Of a DNA stretch of 64,000 nt, positions 24,797 to 31,479 are shown in pieces. The number at the start of each line of letters is the position of its first letter. The first letter of the stretch is position 1. The DNA is from Brevibacillus massiliensis (GTDB taxonomy: Bacteria > Bacillota > Bacilli > Brevibacillales > Brevibacillaceae). The notes beneath the pieces are model-generated. The model was not told where the DNA came from, did no database searches, and saw only the letters and a program-made list of their open reading frames with translations. The position numbers and the translations under genes are program-made. The stretch covers positions 116,287 to 180,286 of the forward strand of contig NZ_HE978536.1 in assembly GCF_000311785.1 (NCBI RefSeq). Direction: 5' to 3'.

Positions 24797-24826
24797 TTGG
24801 AGAATCTTCGGGCGATATGTTATAGT
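24797..24826 (+). promoter_or_regulatory. Promoter of trpEG
   Basis: TTGGAG (24797-24802) is separated by 18 nt from TATAGT (24821-24826), with a TGT extension directly upstream of the -10 box. The predicted start near 24833 places the NAG repeat array at the very 5' end of the mRNA. Confidence 0.65.
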
Positions 24827-24832
24827 TTTGGG

Positions 24833-24884
24833 TAGCACAGAAGAGATGAGTCAGGTTGGTTGAGTTGAGTAGAGCAAAGTAGAG
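24833..24884 (+). promoter_or_regulatory. TRAP (trp RNA-binding attenuation protein) binding site in trpEG leader
   Basis: NAG triplets recur every 5 nt: TAG 24833, CAG 24838, GAG 24843, GAG 24848, CAG 24852, GAG 24862, GAG 24867, GAG 24872, AAG 24877 and GAG 24882. The slot at 24857 has TGG. That makes eleven registers, matching the eleven subunits of the TRAP ring, which binds (G/U)AG repeats spaced by two or three bases when tryptophan is present. Six registers are GAG or TAG; the others are weaker. In bacilli such sites attenuate trp transcription or block translation. The TRAP gene mtrB is not in the window. Confidence 0.75.
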
Positions 24885-24907
24885 AAAAAAGAATATGATT
24901 TTACATG

Positions 24908-24951
24908 CTTTTCTCAATTTTTCCCCCTGTTCTCCTCTGAGAAAAGGAGGA
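24908..24951 (+). promoter_or_regulatory. Mutually exclusive hairpins involving the trpEG Shine-Dalgarno sequence
   Basis: CTTTTCTC (24908-24915) is perfectly complementary to GAGAAAAG (24939-24946). TTCTCCT (24930-24936) can instead pair with AGGAGGA (24945-24951), burying the ribosome-binding site. The upstream end of the TRAP array, GAGAAAA (24882-24888), can pair with TTTTCTC (24909-24915). TRAP binding would free that segment and favour a structure that captures part of the Shine-Dalgarno sequence. No GC-rich hairpin followed by a T-run is present, so control appears translational, unlike the classical B. subtilis trp attenuator. Confidence 0.55.
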
Positions 24952-24960
24952 ATGAAAAAG

Positions 24961-27141
24961 ATGAGTATTTTAGCTTCGTTAAAAATCAGCCCCGAAACCA
25001 TCCACCTTAGCACCCCTTCCGGAATCCAGGTTACGAGAACGATCGCCCCTGTAGATGGAAGCGCGTCAATCGACACACTGTTGCAAAAAATCGACACAAA
25101 CAAGGGGGCCGTTTTCTCCAGTAAAATGGATTTCCCCGGCCGCTACTCCCGTTGGGATATCGGTTTTGTCAACCCGCTGCTGGAATTGAAATCTTTTGGT
25201 AAAAAATTCCAATTACATGCGCTGCAGGAACGCGGCTGCGTCGTGCTGACAGCGATCGCCAACCATTTGGCCGAACACGAGTTGGTTACGATTGAGCACA
25301 AAGACAGCCGTTCCCTATCGGGTACCATCAATTCCGGTCCGACGCAGGCGTTTCACGAGGACGAAAGAACCCTGCAGCCTTCGATCTTTTCGCTCATTCG
25401 CACGATAAAAGAGCTGTTCTCTACAGATACGGACCCATTTCTCGGGTTGTACGGCGCTTTTGGCTACGACCTGGTTTTTCAATTTGAGCCAATGGAACTG
25501 CGGCACAAGCGCGATCCGGAGCTTTCCGATCTCATCCTGTATTTCCCTGACCAATTGACCATCATTGACCATCAGCTCTCATGTTCGTACCGATTGTCCT
25601 ACGATTTTTCCTACAGGGGCCGGTCCACGGCTGAAATTCCCCATCAGGAAGTGCTCTCCGAGGCCGCAGCAAGGCCGGCTTCGGCCCATGACCGTTACCA
25701 AAAGGGCAGATACGCCAAGCTGGTGGAAACGGCAATCGAATCCTTTAAGGTCGGCGATTTGTTTGAGGTGGTGCCGTCGCATACCTTCGTGAGAGACTGT
25801 ACCGGCACGCCATCCGACCTGTTTACCAGGCTGATGCAGATCAATCCCAGCCCCTACGGCTTTTTCATCAACCTGGGCAGCGAATACCTCGTGGGATCGT
25901 CTCCGGAAATGTACGTCCGGGTGACGGGAAACAAGGTGGAAACCTGTCCGATTTCCGGGACGATCAGGAGGGGGGCTGACCCGATCGAAGATGCCGACCG
26001 CATCAAGGAATTGCTCAACTCTGCCAAGGATGAATCAGAGCTGACCATGTGTACGGACGTCGACCGCAATGACAAGTCCCGGATTTGCATTCCCGGCTCG
26101 GTGAAGGTAATCGGCAGAAGGCAGATCGAGCTCTATTCCCATCTGATCCATACCGTTGACCACATCGAGGGAACGTTGGACCCCAAATTTGACGCCCTCG
26201 ACGCTTTCATGACCCACATGTGGGCGGTGACCGTCACCGGTGCCCCGAAAAGATCGGCGATCAAATGGATCGAGCAGCACGAGGATTCCCCGCGGAGATG
26301 GTACGGCGGCGCTGTCGGCTTTTACAGCTTTGACGGCAATTTGAATACCGGTCTGACCTTGCGGACGATCCGCATCAAAAATGGCATCGCGGAAATCCGC
26401 GTAGGAGCCACCCTGCTGTACGACTCGGTCCCGGAAGCCGAGGAAGAAGAAACCTTGACCAAGGCCAGGGCGCTGTTTAAAGCTCTGGAACCAGGGCAAG
26501 CCGCAATCGAAGCCGATCCGCAGCAGCCAAAAGACGCCGGAGAAGGGCTTAACATCCTGTTCGTTGACCACGAAGATTCTTTCGTTCACACCCTGGCCAA
26601 CTACTTTAAACAGTTCAGCGCGAAGGTATCCATTCTGCGCTCTGAATTTGCCAGAGAGCGGCTGCGCTCTGATGCAGACTTCGACCTGGTGCTGCTGTCG
26701 CCCGGTCCCGGCCGCCCCAGCGACTTTAAGCTCAGCGAGACGATACAGCTGTGCCTGGAAAAAAACATCCCCATTTTTGGCGTCTGTCTGGGGCTGCAGG
26801 GGATGATAGAGTATTTTGGTGGCAAACTTGATGTTCTGCCTTACCCCTATCACGGAAAAGTTTCGGTGATCGAGGTCACAGAACAAAGCTTCCTGTGGGA
26901 AGGGATTGCCGGTCCGATCGCGGTCGGCAGATACCATTCCTTGCACGCGCAGCAAGTGCCGGCTTGTTTTGCCGTCACAGCCAAGACATCGGACGACGTC
27001 GTGATGGCCATCGAGCACAAATCGCTCCCAGTATGGGCCGTACAATTTCATCCGGAATCGATCATGAGCGCCCGCAATGAAGCGGGAATGACGATGATCC
27101 GGAATGTGCTGAACAAAATCAGGACAAAACCACAGCCATAA
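24961..27141 (+). CDS. trpEG: Fused anthranilate synthase TrpE-TrpG
   Basis: This single 726-residue chain makes anthranilate from chorismate and glutamine, the first step of tryptophan synthesis. Residues 1 to about 515 are the TrpE component (INPSPYGFFINLG, then PISGTIRRGADPIEDADRIK, SELTMCTDVDRNDKSR and GAPKRSAIKWIEQHE). About 530-726 is the TrpG glutaminase with nucleophile C609 in FGVCLGLQG and the HPES motif. Its sequence and fusion order resemble the alphaproteobacterial one-chain TrpE(G) (TIGR01815 type), not the split bacillus enzyme. The ATG at 24961 is ten bases after AAAGGAGG; the ATG at 24952 is too close. No other trp genes follow. Confidence 0.93.
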   Translation: MSILASLKISPETIHLSTPSGIQVTRTIAPVDGSASIDTLLQKIDTNKGAVFSSKMDFPGRYSRWDIGFVNPLLELKSFGKKFQLHALQERGCVVLTAIANHLAEHELVTIEHKDSRSLSGTINSGPTQAFHEDERTLQPSIFSLIRTIKELFSTDTDPFLGLYGAFGYDLVFQFEPMELRHKRDPELSDLILYFPDQLTIIDHQLSCSYRLSYDFSYRGRSTAEIPHQEVLSEAAARPASAHDRYQKGRYAKLVETAIESFKVGDLFEVVPSHTFVRDCTGTPSDLFTRLMQINPSPYGFFINLGSEYLVGSSPEMYVRVTGNKVETCPISGTIRRGADPIEDADRIKELLNSAKDESELTMCTDVDRNDKSRICIPGSVKVIGRRQIELYSHLIHTVDHIEGTLDPKFDALDAFMTHMWAVTVTGAPKRSAIKWIEQHEDSPRRWYGGAVGFYSFDGNLNTGLTLRTIRIKNGIAEIRVGATLLYDSVPEAEEEETLTKARALFKALEPGQAAIEADPQQPKDAGEGLNILFVDHEDSFVHTLANYFKQFSAKVSILRSEFARERLRSDADFDLVLLSPGPGRPSDFKLSETIQLCLEKNIPIFGVCLGLQGMIEYFGGKLDVLPYPYHGKVSVIEVTEQSFLWEGIAGPIAVGRYHSLHAQQVPACFAVTAKTSDDVVMAIEHKSLPVWAVQFHPESIMSARNEAGMTMIRNVLNKIRTKPQP

Positions 27142-27148
27142 CGTATAA

Positions 27149-27184
27149 AACGCGGGGGCACTTTACTTCAAGTGTCCCCGCGTT
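27149..27184. terminator. Bidirectional terminator between trpEG and the EamA gene
   Basis: A 14-bp stem AACGCGGGGGCACT (27149-27162) with AGTGTCCCCGCGTT (27171-27184), containing one G-T, has an 8-nt loop. AT-rich tails lie on both sides. Confidence 0.8.
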
Positions 27185-27185
27185 A

Positions 27186-27620
27186 TTATTTGCCTGCAAC
27201 CAAAATCGTTCCCGCAACGATCAGCACGACGCCGGCTGCATTCACCCAGGATATCTTCTCTCCGAGAAAGAGCAGTGCCAGCACGACCGCGATCACGACG
27301 CTCAATTTGTCGACCGGGCCAACCTGTGAGACATTTCCGTACTTTAACGCTAAAAAGTAAAACAGCCACGACAACGCTCCGGCAACGCCGCTGAGCAGAA
27401 CAAACGAAAGTGCTTTCGTCTGGGAGAAAAGTTCCGCCATTTGTGCAAATTTTCCTTGAACGGCAACGACACCTACCAGAAAGAGGGCCATGATAATGGA
27501 CCGCACTGCCGTTGCAGAGTTTGCGTCGATGTCTTTCAAGCCGATTTTTCCAAACACGGCGACCAAGGCTGCCATGACCGCGGAAAGCAAAGCGTAAACC
27601 AACCATAAAGGCAATGCCAT
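27186..27620 (-). CDS. EamA/DMT-family membrane protein (single EamA domain)
   Basis: This 144-residue protein has five predicted transmembrane helices and a single EamA repeat of the drug/metabolite transporter superfamily; most relatives carry two repeats, and single-repeat forms work as dimers. The C-terminal signature is VGPVDKLSVVIAVVLALLFL, GEKISWVNAAGVVLIVAGTI. The ATG at 27620 has GGGAGG only two bases away; TTG two codons on has better spacing, so the first residues are uncertain. The exported solute is unknown. Confidence 0.85.
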   Translation of the reverse strand: MALPLWLVYALLSAVMAALVAVFGKIGLKDIDANSATAVRSIIMALFLVGVVAVQGKFAQMAELFSQTKALSFVLLSGVAGALSWLFYFLALKYGNVSQVGPVDKLSVVIAVVLALLFLGEKISWVNAAGVVLIVAGTILVAGK

Positions 27621-27741
27621 TACCTCCCTATGCTGAATTTTCATACAGGAAAAAGCACCCGCTCTCCCTGATATGACTCTATGCGCCGGGGCAAGCAGGC
27701 CAGGACTCCATAAGTATACAACTTTTTGGCCCAATCACGAA

Positions 27742-27784
27742 AAGCTCCTGCGACTCAAAATGGTCACTGAGTCCACAGGAGCTT
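27742..27784 (-). terminator. Terminator of the six-tRNA cluster
   Basis: AAGCTCCTG (27742-27750) pairs with CAGGAGCTT (27776-27784), and GACTCA (27752-27757) with TGAGTC (27768-27773) inside it. AAAA on the left gives a short minus-strand T-run. Confidence 0.6.
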
Positions 27785-27827
27785 ACCGGTCCACGTATGT
27801 ATTGATGTTTCCTTATGCAAAGCAAAA

Positions 27828-27904
27828 TGGCGTCCCAGGAGGGATTCGAACCCCCGGCACACGGCTTAGAAGGCCGTTGCTCTATCCAGCTGAGCTACTG
27901 GGAC
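27828..27904 (-). tRNA. tRNA-Arg(UCU)
   Basis: The acceptor GTCCCAG pairs with CTGGGAC, with G73 and encoded CCA. The loop CTTCTAA in ACGGC/GCCGT gives anticodon TCT. It is the last tRNA of the cluster. Confidence 0.94.
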
Positions 27905-27913
27905 TTGAATGTT

Positions 27914-27987
27914 TGGAGGGAGTACCCGGATTTGAACCGGGGATGAGGGTTTTGCAGACCCGTGCCTTACCACTTGGCTATACTCCC
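27914..27987 (-). tRNA. tRNA-Cys(GCA)
   Basis: The acceptor GGGAGTA pairs with TACTCCC, with U73 and encoded CCA. The loop CTGCAAA gives anticodon GCA. Confidence 0.94.
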
Positions 27988-27991
27988 AAGA

Positions 27992-28068
27992 TGGGGCGAT
28001 CGATGGGACTCGAACCCACGAATGCCGGAGCCACAATCCGGTGCGTTAACCACTTCGCCACGACCGCC
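27992..28068 (-). tRNA. tRNA-His(GUG)
   Basis: The extended acceptor GGCGGTCG pairs with CGATCGCC, consistent with the extra G at -1 opposite C73 in histidine tRNA, and CCA is encoded. The loop contains TTGTG, anticodon GTG. Confidence 0.94.
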
Positions 28069-28095
28069 GCAATGATAGAATGTGGTGAAATATTC

Positions 28096-28169
28096 TGGCA
28101 GGGGCAGTAGGAATCGAACCCACACCAAAGGTTTTGGAGACCTTCGTTCTACCTTTAAACTATGCCCCT
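28096..28169 (-). tRNA. tRNA-Trp(CCA)
   Basis: The acceptor AGGGGCA pairs with TGCCCCT, with G73 and encoded CCA. The loop CTCCAAA in AAGGT/ACCTT gives anticodon CCA. Confidence 0.94.
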
Positions 28170-28170
28170 A

Positions 28171-28247
28171 TGGTAGCGGCGGAGGGGATCGAACCCCCGA
28201 CCTTTCGGGTATGAACCGAACGCTCTAGCCAGCTGAGCTACACCGCC
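28171..28247 (-). tRNA. tRNA-Met(CAU), elongator type
   Basis: The acceptor GGCGGTG pairs with CGCCGCT, with A73 and encoded CCA. The loop TTCATAC gives anticodon CAT. A normal first acceptor pair rather than the initiator mismatch suggests the elongator form. Confidence 0.9.
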
Positions 28248-28251
28248 GTAA

Positions 28252-28342
28252 TGGCGGAGAGTGAGGGATTCGAACCCTCGCTACGCTTACGCATACTAAC
28301 GGTTTAGCAAACCGTCCCCTTCGGCCTCTTGGGTAACTCTCC
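28252..28342 (-). tRNA. tRNA-Ser(GCU)
   Basis: The acceptor GGAGAGT pairs with ACTCTCC, with G73 and encoded CCA, and a long variable arm is present. The loop TTGCTAA in ACGGT/ACCGT gives anticodon GCT. It is the first tRNA of the cluster. Confidence 0.94.
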
Positions 28343-28366
28343 GCAATGTACACCTTCAAAACCAGA

Positions 28367-28406
28367 TGGAATTCGCCGACAGCAAAACCATATCTGCCGA
28401 ATTCCA
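28367..28406. repeat. Inverted repeat in the leader of the tRNA cluster
   Basis: TGGAATTCG (28367-28375) pairs perfectly with CGAATTCCA (28398-28406). It lies between the promoter at 28469-28497 and tRNA-Ser and would form a stem in the primary transcript, perhaps a processing site. Confidence 0.5.
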
Positions 28407-28468
28407 CCTCTTTTTCAAGGCGCATCTGTGATGTCGATATTTCCTTATTCGCCGGAGCGACATTTACT

Positions 28469-28497
28469 AATATAGCATAGCCTATGAAGTATTGCAA
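28469..28497 (-). promoter_or_regulatory. Promoter of the six-tRNA cluster
   Basis: On the minus strand TTGCAA (28492-28497) and TATATT (28469-28474) are 17 nt apart, with a TGC extension before the -10 box. About 120 nt separate it from the first tRNA. The 28343-28627 interval contains only this promoter, the inverted repeat and the ribosome-binding site of the next gene. Confidence 0.75.
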
Positions 28498-28627
28498 GAG
28501 GTAATTCGTGAAAATTTGCCTTGCAATTCTACTAAATATACGGGGTGCGGGCTGGCGCATACTAACAGGCAAGAAGCCGGCGCGGACGATGCGGACTTGT
28601 CCGGGCCAAAGGAAGGAGGACGTTCTC

Positions 28628-29314
28628 ATGCTGCGCATCGTCAGCTACAATATCCACAGCGGCAAGGACCTGTTCTGGCGGAATCGGCTCACAGAAATGG
28701 CGCGTCTCCTCGCCTCCCTGAACGCCGATGTCATCGCTTTGCAGGAAGTGCACCAAAACCCCCGCTTCGGCTACCAGGCGGAGTACCTGGCCGAACAGTT
28801 GTCCCTGGACTACGCCTTCGGACCCGCCCTGCAAATTGCCGGCGGCTCCTACGGGAATGCCCTGCTGACCAGGCTGCCGCTGCTTCAGGCTGCTACCCTG
28901 CAACTCCCTGCCCTCAGGGAACCGCGCAGTTTATTGAAGACAACGCTCCTCTGGCAGGACACGGAACTGTCGTTTTGGGTGGTCCACTCCAGCTTGCGGC
29001 GAAAATGCCGGCACCTTCAGGCCGGCATTATCCGACGGGAAATTCACCGCGAAGCGAGTCAGCACCCCTTGATCATCTCCGGTGACTTCAATACCCAAAC
29101 CCCCTCGATCCCCTCCGCTCTACAGGACTGCGCCAGAGAAAAAGCGCTTCACACGCTTCCCACCCTGCCGACGATTCGGCGCAGATACGATTTTGTCTTT
29201 GCTTCCTCCGCCTGGCGGGTATGCGACTACGAAGTGCTGCGGGTTCACCTCTCCGACCATTACCCAATCCTGGTCACACTACAGTTGCATGCAGCGCCAG
29301 TTCCTGAAGGATAA
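28628..29314 (+). CDS. Endonuclease/exonuclease/phosphatase (EEP) family protein
   Basis: This 228-residue metal-dependent hydrolase has the DNase I-like fold. Catalytic landmarks are RIVSYNIHSG with the metal Asn, IALQEVH with the metal Glu, FWVVHSSL, ISGDFNTQTPS with the Asp-Asn pair, and HLSDHYPIL with the Asp-His dyad. Substrates in this fold range from DNA to phosphoinositides, so the target is open. The start is the ATG at 28628 with AGGAGG upstream. Its 3' end overlaps the convergent phosphodiesterase gene by 41 nt. Confidence 0.88.
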   Translation: MLRIVSYNIHSGKDLFWRNRLTEMARLLASLNADVIALQEVHQNPRFGYQAEYLAEQLSLDYAFGPALQIAGGSYGNALLTRLPLLQAATLQLPALREPRSLLKTTLLWQDTELSFWVVHSSLRRKCRHLQAGIIRREIHREASQHPLIISGDFNTQTPSIPSALQDCAREKALHTLPTLPTIRRRYDFVFASSAWRVCDYEVLRVHLSDHYPILVTLQLHAAPVPEG

Positions 29315-30755
29315 ACCCCTTTACATCAACGATACGGGCGGGATACGGCATGGGGCGGGATGCGCCGGCGATCAGCAGCGGGACGAGCGAATCCCGTTTA
29401 TGCAAGGAGCCGTGACTGCCTCCGCCCAAATGGGTAGGCGAACATGCGGAGAGAAACTCGAATCCGGGTGCAGCCGTCACCACAACAACCTGGATAGCTT
29501 GGGAAAAAAGCGCGCCGTACAGGCGTGACAGCGCATCCGGGTAATCGCCGTAATCAACGCCTCCTCCTTCGCTCTCCTTCAGGTCGAGCACCCGCCAATC
29601 CCCTTTGATGGTCCACTCGTTGCGGTAACAATCCCGCCTGTCTCCCCCTTTGCGAAAAGAGAGCGTCCGCTCTGTTCCCCCTTGCTTTACCCTTACCCAC
29701 TCCGCTTCTTTCCAGGCGATCAGGTCGATCCGCTCGTCTCCCTCCACAGCTTTGACCAGCTTCGGCAGGACGCCGTCCGCGACGGGATACAGGTAGCTCA
29801 TTCGCTCGTTGTTGCAGATGACTACTTCAACGTCCTCCTGCACGGTATCGCCCAGTTTGAGAATGGTAAAACCGCTCAGCAATTCTTCAAGCGGAATGTT
29901 GTGTTCCGGCCCGGGGCCAATTACCGTCTGCCCGTGGTCGCTGATAAAGAGAAAGATGTTTTGTTCCAACGCCTGTTCCCAGGAATCGAAGGTGCGAAGG
30001 AAGCGGACGATCTGCGCATCTACTTGCGACAGGTGCTCGACAGCCAAATGTGGTGTCTTATGCAGCTTGTGATCATTATCGGGCAGGTAGATCAGCGTAA
30101 AATCGGGCTGCTTTCCCGACTTTACCACCTCGATCAGGACGTCAATCGCGTACGGGTCGTTCAGGCCGTAGGAGGCTAAAGGCGATTGCGACCAGTTCCA
30201 TGTGACCGGCCGAAAGATCGCGGGCTTCACCAAAGTGCCAAGGCTGAAAATGGTCGGCCCGCTCACCTTCTCACTCATGCGAAAGCCCATCACTGCATCC
30301 AGCAAGAAGGGCAGCTCCACTCGATGCTCTTTGTGTCCGCGGTGAGCGATCACGTTGATCGATCCGGAAGTGCGTCCCCTCTCCTCGATCTCTTCGTGAA
30401 TGGTCTTCACGTCCTTGCTCAAATGACGCTCGTTCAAGTCGAACAACACGTTCCTCGCACAGTGCTCAATCCCGGTCTGAAGAACCGGCAGTGCCCCGTT
30501 CAAATAGTTGATGATCTTTTTTTCCACCGGATCGTACCAGATTAACCCTGGCACCTTGTGTTCATCCGGATATACGCCGGTGATCAGCGAGCAGTCAATC
30601 GAAGCTGTCATCGTCGGAAAGACGGTTACGCAGTCATTTATGTACTGCCCCCGTTCCATAAAAAAACGAAAGGCCCGCGCTTTTTCTTCGGCCACACTTT
30701 GTTCCAAGACATCTGGCATCATCGAATCGATCAGGAAAAGGAGTACTTTTTTCAT
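29274..30755 (-). CDS. Alkaline phosphatase/nucleotide pyrophosphatase superfamily protein
   Basis: This 493-residue protein belongs to the type I phosphodiesterase/alkaline phosphatase superfamily. The metal Asp is in LLFLIDSMMPD, the nucleophile Thr in FPTMTASIDCSLITGVYP, PDNDHKLHK holds a metal site, FISDHGQT is the Asp-His pair, and GGGSHGSLHKRDSLVPLL is the last His motif. No signal peptide is seen, so it is probably cytosolic. It lies downstream of a TetR gene but is separated from it by a terminator, and its end overlaps the EEP gene in opposite orientation. Confidence 0.88.
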   Translation of the reverse strand: MKKVLLFLIDSMMPDVLEQSVAEEKARAFRFFMERGQYINDCVTVFPTMTASIDCSLITGVYPDEHKVPGLIWYDPVEKKIINYLNGALPVLQTGIEHCARNVLFDLNERHLSKDVKTIHEEIEERGRTSGSINVIAHRGHKEHRVELPFLLDAVMGFRMSEKVSGPTIFSLGTLVKPAIFRPVTWNWSQSPLASYGLNDPYAIDVLIEVVKSGKQPDFTLIYLPDNDHKLHKTPHLAVEHLSQVDAQIVRFLRTFDSWEQALEQNIFLFISDHGQTVIGPGPEHNIPLEELLSGFTILKLGDTVQEDVEVVICNNERMSYLYPVADGVLPKLVKAVEGDERIDLIAWKEAEWVRVKQGGTERTLSFRKGGDRRDCYRNEWTIKGDWRVLDLKESEGGGVDYGDYPDALSRLYGALFSQAIQVVVVTAAPGFEFLSACSPTHLGGGSHGSLHKRDSLVPLLIAGASRPMPYPARIVDVKGFILQELALHATVV

Positions 30756-30819
30756 GGCCTGCCTTCCTTTTTACGTTTTTTCCGGTTCGATTAGTTTTGG
30801 CAATCTGGTGACTTCTATA

Positions 30820-30855
30820 CAAAAACACTCGCTTCCGCCAAGCGGAGAGCGAGTG
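30820..30855 (-). terminator. Terminator of the tetR gene
   Basis: CACTCGCT (30826-30833) and TCCGC (30834-30838) pair with GCGGA (30842-30846) and AGCGAGTG (30848-30855), with one bulged G. AAAAA on the left supplies the minus-strand T-run. Confidence 0.8.
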
Positions 30856-30871
30856 CAAACGAAAACCCTGT

Positions 30872-31459
30872 TCACCTTTCCAGATTGTTGACGTAGATAT
30901 CCGTGAAGTAGCCGGCAGCCGCTTCAAACTGGGCAGTAGGCTGCTTTGACGGTTCAAGCGCCCAGCGAAGGATCAGCCCGGAGAAAGTGGAAACCAGCAG
31001 TTGGCTGTGCAGCCATAGACAGGTTCCCGGTTTTAGCCGCCCGGCCTCCTCGGCAAGCAGAAACTGCTTGTGGATGTATTCCACCCGCTCCTTGTCCACC
31101 TGTTGCATGTGAGCCTGCAATTCGGGATACACAAACGTAAGCGACCAGATCTCCCGGTGAATCCGGTCCGTGATCAGCATTTCAAAACTGTCTTTGATGA
31201 TCTGCCGGATGCGCTCCAGGGGATCGGGAATGGTCTCGATAGCCTTGATCATATCGATCGTCGTCTCTTGGTGAAAGCGAATGGCGACGCGGACGAGAAG
31301 CTCTTCCTTGTTTTTGAAATACCAGTAAAAAGAGCCCTTGCTAACTCCCAATTGTTCGCAGATTTTCTCGATGTGGACGCCGAATACTCCTTGCTCGTTG
31401 ATCAATCTGGCGGTTGCTGCAATGAAGGCATCAAACAATTCGGGTCTCGCTTTCGGCAT
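30872..31459 (-). CDS. TetR/AcrR-family transcriptional regulator
   Basis: This 195-residue repressor has an N-terminal helix-turn-helix (FDAFIAATARLINEQGVFGV, then ICEQLGVSKGSFYWYFKNKE) and an all-helical ligand domain. It starts 20 nt after the S41 protease stop, so it may be the last gene of the trmK-to-protease operon. No clear palindrome was found beside it, and its target is not known. Confidence 0.9.
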   Translation of the reverse strand: MPKARPELFDAFIAATARLINEQGVFGVHIEKICEQLGVSKGSFYWYFKNKEELLVRVAIRFHQETTIDMIKAIETIPDPLERIRQIIKDSFEMLITDRIHREIWSLTFVYPELQAHMQQVDKERVEYIHKQFLLAEEAGRLKPGTCLWLHSQLLVSTFSGLILRWALEPSKQPTAQFEAAAGYFTDIYVNNLER

Positions 31460-31479
31460 ATTCTTGCTGCTCCTCCTGT

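Noticed and set aside
24895-24960. Upstream in-frame ATG for trpEG, or a trp leader peptide
   Set aside because: It has no ribosome-binding site and overlaps the structured leader; it contains no Trp codons, so it is not a leader peptide of the enteric type.
24885-24960. Classical intrinsic attenuator in the trpEG leader
   Set aside because: No GC-rich stem followed by a T-run was found. The TTTTT at 24919-24922 has no stable hairpin before it.
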